A stretch of DNA of 64,000 nt from Piscicola geometra (lineage: Eukaryota; Annelida; Clitellata; Hirudinida; Piscicolidae), in assembly GCA_943735955.1 (NCBI GenBank), contig OX030955.1, forward strand, positions 10,742,147-10,806,146, given 5' to 3'. This document shows, in pieces, positions 59,381 through 64,000 of the stretch. Each line of letters begins with the position of its first letter. Positions within the stretch are counted from its first letter, which is position 1. The position numbers and the translations under genes were made by a program. Below the pieces are notes generated by a model that saw nothing but the letters and a program-made list of their open reading frames with translations, was not told the origin of the DNA and ran no database searches.

Positions 59381-61266
59381 TAGGGTGCTTCCATCCATAA
59401 TGCTAAATTTTTAAATTAGGTATTCATTATCGACCAACCCATCATTTGATGATGTCTCACATTAAAACTCAATAGCCAAAATATTTCTTAATTAAATTAA
59501 TATTTAGAACATGCTCAACACGTTTCAAAATACACGTTTTTAGCATTTTTATCGATTTTCTGACCAAATATGGCAAATACGTATTTTAGAACTTACTTAT
59601 ATATGTAAATGTATGTGTTTAGTTATTGTGTGATGTGACCTACACTATATGTGGTAAAATGGTTAGCTGTCCCTAAGCTCCAAGATGGCACGGCGGCTTC
59701 AATGTCACAAGCAATCACACAAACTATTGATGAATGGGGCTTGCGAGACAGGATCAAGGGTCTCTGCTTTGATACAACGCCTTCAAATGCTGGAACAAAA
59801 GGTGGCACTTGTATTCGTCTGGAAGCAGAGCTTGGTCGACAGTTAATCAATTTGGCCTGTCGTCACCACATCTCCGAAATTATTCTTGAAAAGGTTTTCA
59901 GCGTTCATGACGTCTCAAGGTCTCCTAACATGGAGTTGTTTGGTCATTTCAAAATTTATTGGCCCCGTATTGACCAGAAGTTATTTTGTACAGCAGTTGA
60001 AGATAACACTTTAGCAAGTATGATAGCTCCTTGGAAGGATGATGTCATAAAGTTTGCACAGTCTCAGCTGAATAAATTTCAACCTCGTGACGACTACTGT
60101 GAATTGCTTGAACTGTCTATCATTTTCTTAGGAGGCACACCTGAACGTGGAATACGGTTTCGGTACCCTGGTGCTATTCACAGAGCTCGATGGATGGCGA
60201 GGGCCATTTATTCCATAAAGATGTGGTTATTTCGCAAACAATACGATCCACTAGACGCAGGCGCCAGCTGTCGAAAATCTAGAAGTCTTTCCTATGGTCA
60301 GAAAATATGGCATCACCTGCAAGAAGTAAGTTTGTTCATCACTAAAGTATATCTGAAATACTGGTTTGAAAGTCCAGCTGCAAACTGTGCTCCACGACAA
60401 GACCTTGCACTGTTATGTGCTTTATCTGAATATCCAAATACTGAAATTGCCAAGGCTGCCACTACAGCCTTTGAGCGACACCTTTGGTATCTCTCTGAAA
60501 CACTTATTGCCTTTGGCTTCTTTGATGATGCTGTCACTATAGAGGAGAAACGCTTGATGGTAGTGGCACTCCAAGAAGTTGAAGGCTCAGATGAGCCTCT
60601 AAAACGAATTCAGCCATTTGAGCATCCAACTACTAAGAAACTTCACAACTTTGTTACAAAGAGCACTAACTATTTCTTCACGATTCTTGGCATATCCCAG
60701 GACTTCTTGCAGGTCGATCCCAGTGAGTGGGAATCTCAATCAGAGTATCAAGAAAGCAAACGACTTGTGCAATCTGTCAAAGTCGTCAATGACTTGGCTG
60801 AACGTGGGGTTGCGTTGATTCAAGAGTTCAACACGAGTTTGACACGCAATGAAGAACAGAAGCAATATCTCCTTCAAGTTGTCGAGGACCATAGAAAAAA
60901 GTTTTCGGCACCGACTAAGTCATCAGCAGTTGATGCCAAGTTACAGTTAGTTCCCAAAGAACATAAACGTTAAGACTTTTGAATGACTTTGATGACTATT
61001 GAATATTAATACTGATAATTTTGATTTTGACGCTGGATAAATTTTCAGTTAATAAAGTATCTACAACTGTCATAGATGTGTTCTACAGGTTTTAACTCGC
61101 GATCGCAGGTTTTGACACAAATATTGAAAACTTTGAAAGCGTTGAGCATGTCCTAAATATTATTATTTTCCACCAATTTTTTTTTACAGCCTTTTTCTAA
61201 CTAGCATCATGTAATGCAGGGTTGGCGAACACGATCCTGATACTTTCATTTTTTGGAAGCACCCTA
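59381..61266 (+). mobile_element. hAT transposon with perfect ends and target duplication
   Basis: The ends are the 13-bp inverted repeat TAGGGTGCTTCCA (59381-59393) and TGGAAGCACCCTA (61254-61266). Both sides carry the identical 8-mer CTATACAT (59373-59380 and 61267-61274). Length is 1886 bp. It contains one long transposase frame. It sits between the ADI1 part and block C2 of duplication unit 2 and is absent from unit 1, so it inserted after the duplication. Confidence 0.92.
59651..60973 (+). CDS. hAT-family transposase, N-terminally incomplete
   Basis: 440 codons open without a stop, from GTG at 59651 (an in-frame TGA lies at 59636) to TAA at 60971-60973. GLCFDTTPSNAGTKGG carries a catalytic-type Asp, and NLACRHHISEIILEKVF is a hAT-like Cys/His block. 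ERGIRFRYPGAIHRARWMAR resembles a domain of uncharacterised proteins spread in cnidarians and insects. The protein lacks the usual N-terminal zinc-finger region (hAT transposases are normally 600 residues or more) and has no ATG, so it is truncated or its 5' exon is lost. The uninterrupted frame points to recent activity (inference). Confidence 0.75.
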   Translation: MVKWLAVPKLQDGTAASMSQAITQTIDEWGLRDRIKGLCFDTTPSNAGTKGGTCIRLEAELGRQLINLACRHHISEIILEKVFSVHDVSRSPNMELFGHFKIYWPRIDQKLFCTAVEDNTLASMIAPWKDDVIKFAQSQLNKFQPRDDYCELLELSIIFLGGTPERGIRFRYPGAIHRARWMARAIYSIKMWLFRKQYDPLDAGASCRKSRSLSYGQKIWHHLQEVSLFITKVYLKYWFESPAANCAPRQDLALLCALSEYPNTEIAKAATTAFERHLWYLSETLIAFGFFDDAVTIEEKRLMVVALQEVEGSDEPLKRIQPFEHPTTKKLHNFVTKSTNYFFTILGISQDFLQVDPSEWESQSEYQESKRLVQSVKVVNDLAERGVALIQEFNTSLTRNEEQKQYLLQVVEDHRKKFSAPTKSSAVDAKLQLVPKEHKR

Positions 61267-61293
61267 CTATACATATTAAATAAATAAATATAT

Positions 61294-61382
61294 AGAAGTG
61301 AAACCATAGATATAGTATCTTGTTGTTTGTAGGATATATATATATATAAACAACAAGATACTATATCTATGGTTTCACTTCT
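61294..61382. repeat. Perfect 35-bp inverted repeat (hairpin)
   Basis: The arm AGAAGTGAAACCATAGATAT... (61294-61328) is the exact reverse complement of 61348-61382, with a 19-base TA-rich loop. The right arm is the start of block C2, so the left arm is an inverted copy of that start. C1 has no left arm. Confidence 0.95.
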
Positions 61383-62025
61383 ATGCCAGCGTCTTTCTTC
61401 TAAACTCTTGAATTTTATTTAAGAGCGCTATAGAAATTTATTTGATTGATTGAAAACGGGTTCTAGTTTATTACTTTTTTCAAATGTTGCTATTGTTCTG
61501 CAAACCAGGCTCCAAAAGATCCACCAAAGCAGACAAACAAAACTAAAATACCAGCACCACCTTCTAAGGATGGGACCAAATTTTCATGGCTTCTTACCGG
61601 CTTCTTCTAGCTCTATTGATCATCTTTCTGTAGCCAATGGCCTTCAAACGACTGTTTATAGAACCAATTTCATTTGTTCCTTGGCGCTACAGCAGAGACG
61701 GTGGTCTGCTACAGATCTTGGGAGAGGTCCTAACCAGCATAGACGATTTTGGGGTGGTTCTCAGATCCAGACCCCTCTTCCCCCCACTTAAAAAAAACAT
61801 TTTAAATTCTGTTATGATACGAATATTTAAGTGAGCAATGAATAGTTTTGTTTTATACAGCTATAACTATGACTTCACATTCTCACAATCTATTACTATG
61901 TAAAAATTCTGTTTTATGCCATGTTTGACGATTGTGTCCGCATCAAAACAAGTTTTAAAAAAATTTTATTGTAAAAAGTCAAGGCCCCCCCCCCAGGATT
62001 GCCGCCTATGCTCTATAGCAACCTC
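61355..62025 (+). repeat. Terminal block of duplication unit 2 (C2)
   Basis: Homologous to 55010-55680; see that entry. Function unknown; frames in the two copies do not agree. Confidence 0.8.
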
Positions 62026-62039
62026 TTAATAAAAAACTT

Positions 62040-64000
62040 TTTTGTTACTTTAAAAAGATTTATTTTGATGACATTTTTATCGTTCAAGTTGGAGTTGGCC
62101 ACTTTGTAATACATTTATTGAATGTTCTTAGACAAAAATGCATTTCATTGAAAAAAATGTTTTATTCAATTTCATTCAAGTATTAAGGTTGAAATAAATC
62201 TCAAAATTGGGATAAAAATACTTTTAATTATCTTTAAAAAATGAGACTTTGTGAAATAGAAGGTAAATGGGTTAATCCAGAATCGATTACATACTTACGA
62301 TTTTTCCGTGTCTTACTTGTTATTCAAAAGAATGGAAAATCGTATCAAAGACTGGATGCATTTTTTTAAAGAAAAGGAATATAAAAATATTATCCATGTA
62401 AAATTTTCAAAATAAATAGTACTATAATATACTTTCTAGCTATTCAAAAGTTTGAAATATACTAAAAACGCATGTCTTAAATTTGCTAACAGATCTTTAA
62501 TATTAAATATTTAAGTTTATGTATTAGTTAGTTCTATCCGGTTTGATTTATTCGGTCGTAGGCTTATTTAAAGACGTGGTTTTGCTTCTCTCAACTTTAA
62601 AAAACATTATTTTATATCAGCTTTCGGCTATTTTGTTATTTTTCACAATTTCTCACTTCTGATTCTAGCGTTACTTTTCCCTCTGATCATTGTGATTTAT
62701 CAAGAAACAGGTGAGTACTAAATTTCTAAATTTTTTTATTAATACAGTTCATGGGTATAGGAAGATAAATTTATAATATCGGGCTCTTATGTTTTTTTTA
62801 TAGAACAATATCAACATATCCTATCATGCAATCCTGATTCATGCATACCCTGACGTTAGCAGGAAATTCCCCGATTCTCATTATACTAGTATTAGGTGTC
62901 ACGACTTTACAGTATATTTTAAAGTTGTTTCATATTATTCATTGAATAAGACAATGTTTGAAAAATATTTTGATATAAGCTTCGTCAGTAATATTTTTAA
63001 TGAAGCTTTTTAAATAACGAAATAAGATCAATTTTCCCGATTCTGATAGTGAGAATGGGGACATGAATAAATTATTATGAACTTCTTGATAATATAGCTT
63101 TGTTCCAATACTATTTTCTTTTTTAGATGGCACCAATTGACCAAAAAAAGCCGAGAGGCTTCTCAACGTTATTGAGAAAAAATGAAAACCGAAAACAGAG
63201 AAATATACAATGATACAAGCAAATCATGATAGTGTATTAAATTAATACTATTAATACACTATCATGATTTTCTTGTTAATATAGATTTTTCCACAATACT
63301 GGGTTCTTTTAAAATAATTGAAGTTTTAACGTTAAAAAGTAATTGAATATTAATTAAATTATTTTAAAAAACCATTTCATGAAGTGAAAAATTTTCACTA
63401 TTTTAGAGAAAAATAATAAGTTACAGAGATTTAAATAGCATTACGGGCGCCATTTTAAAAAGTTGATTTTAAATTTCTAATTTACGCAGCAATGCTGCGC
63501 CGCAGAATATATTAACAATTGTGTGAAAAAAGAAGGAAAAAAAAAAACTTAACAAAAATTAAGTTCAGAAATTTTATATTGTTTTTTAGATGAGGTTTTA
63601 GATGGCTGTCAGTGTTCACTGATAATCTGTAAAACTATTTGCTCAATTAAAAAAGATTAATACAATTAATGTGTTTGAAATTATTTTTATACTCTATAAT
63701 ACATACATGAGTATACATAAAGCAAGTTTTTTTGAAATTGAAAACAAAATATAGAAAGACACAAAGTCTGTAGTCAAATTTGGATTAACCCAAATATATA
63801 ATATTCAATTTTTTTCTCTAATGCTTTTCATTTTGTATTGAAACTTTTTCTTTTAAATAAAGCGTTAAAAAAGTTAATATGCGTTAATTTTTGCCTATTA
63901 TATAATTAACGTTTTAACCAAATAATATCGCGTTAATCTTTCAAGTCCTAATTTATAAATTAACATTGTAGCCAGCCTCATCACATAAATACAAAATAAT
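62040..64000. other. AT-rich stretch without a recognisable gene
   Basis: No exon with family features was seen on either strand. The open frame at 62939-63166 (minus) is short and unremarkable. A perfect hairpin lies at 63221-63270. Confidence 0.5.
63221..63270. repeat. Perfect 20-bp inverted repeat
   Basis: AAATCATGATAGTGTATTAA (63221-63240) and its exact reverse complement (63251-63270) are separated by ten bases. Pairing continues outside for about five more bases after one mismatch. Confidence 0.93.

Larger units (their letters stand above)
55681..62025. repeat. Segmental duplication, unit 2 (contains ADI1 copy B)
   Basis: Second copy of the 44371-55680 unit. It keeps the uninterrupted ancestral arrangement at the foldback-element and 478-bp insertion sites, but has gained a hAT element at 59381-61266. 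Its right end (block C2, 61355-62025) passes into unique sequence after CTCTATAGCAACCTCTTAAT, similar to the C1/unit-2 junction CTCTAAAAGCAGTTTCTTAA. Confidence 0.88.

Overview
The window is nuclear DNA of an animal. It is AT-rich, its genes are split into many short exons, and it is crowded with microsatellites and transposable-element relics. The gene set (LAMMER/CLK kinase, ERG-type potassium channel, acireductone dioxygenase, PTB-domain protein), the CA/TG/CAT-packed introns and the interspersed repeats ending in a GCGCTATACAAAT-like motif plus (ATTG)n fit a non-vertebrate metazoan. A lophotrochozoan (annelid or mollusc) is my best guess, but the sequence does not prove it. No bacterial, CRISPR or rRNA features were seen.

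Layout. (1) 53-6073, minus: a complete CLK/LAMMER kinase gene of 14 coding exons in consistent phase (452 codons); nearly every intron of its kinase part is filled with simple repeats. (2) 6570-7401: a non-autonomous hAT-type element with a perfect 8-bp target duplication. (3) 9223-17697, minus: a complete 16-exon gene (1070 codons) with an Arg/Glu-rich N-terminus and two PTB-like folds, the second at the C-terminus. (4) 21600-37670, plus: an ERG-type (KCNH) voltage-gated K+ channel; the only N-terminal exon found is short and carries no PAS domain. Its first intron holds a tRNA-derived SINE and a dead hAT transposon (23273-25369). (5) 37.9-44.3 kb: gene-poor, with long CA/TG arrays and SINE copies. 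(6) 44371-62025: a tandem segmental duplication of a roughly 4.5-kb unit. Each copy carries one complete five-exon acireductone dioxygenase gene (ADI1, 180 codons, minus strand). The copies were later broken up independently: unit 1 by a 2.7-kb foldback/MULE-like element, a dead LINE and a 478-bp insert, unit 2 by a hAT element. (7) 62.0-64.0 kb: AT-rich, without a recognisable gene.

The host genes do not form one pathway. CLK kinases phosphorylate SR splicing factors in the nucleus, ERG channels repolarise excitable membranes, ADI1 works in the methionine salvage pathway, and the PTB protein is probably an adaptor. Exon models were built by hand from splice signals, reading-phase continuity and family motifs; no alignment or RNA evidence was available.
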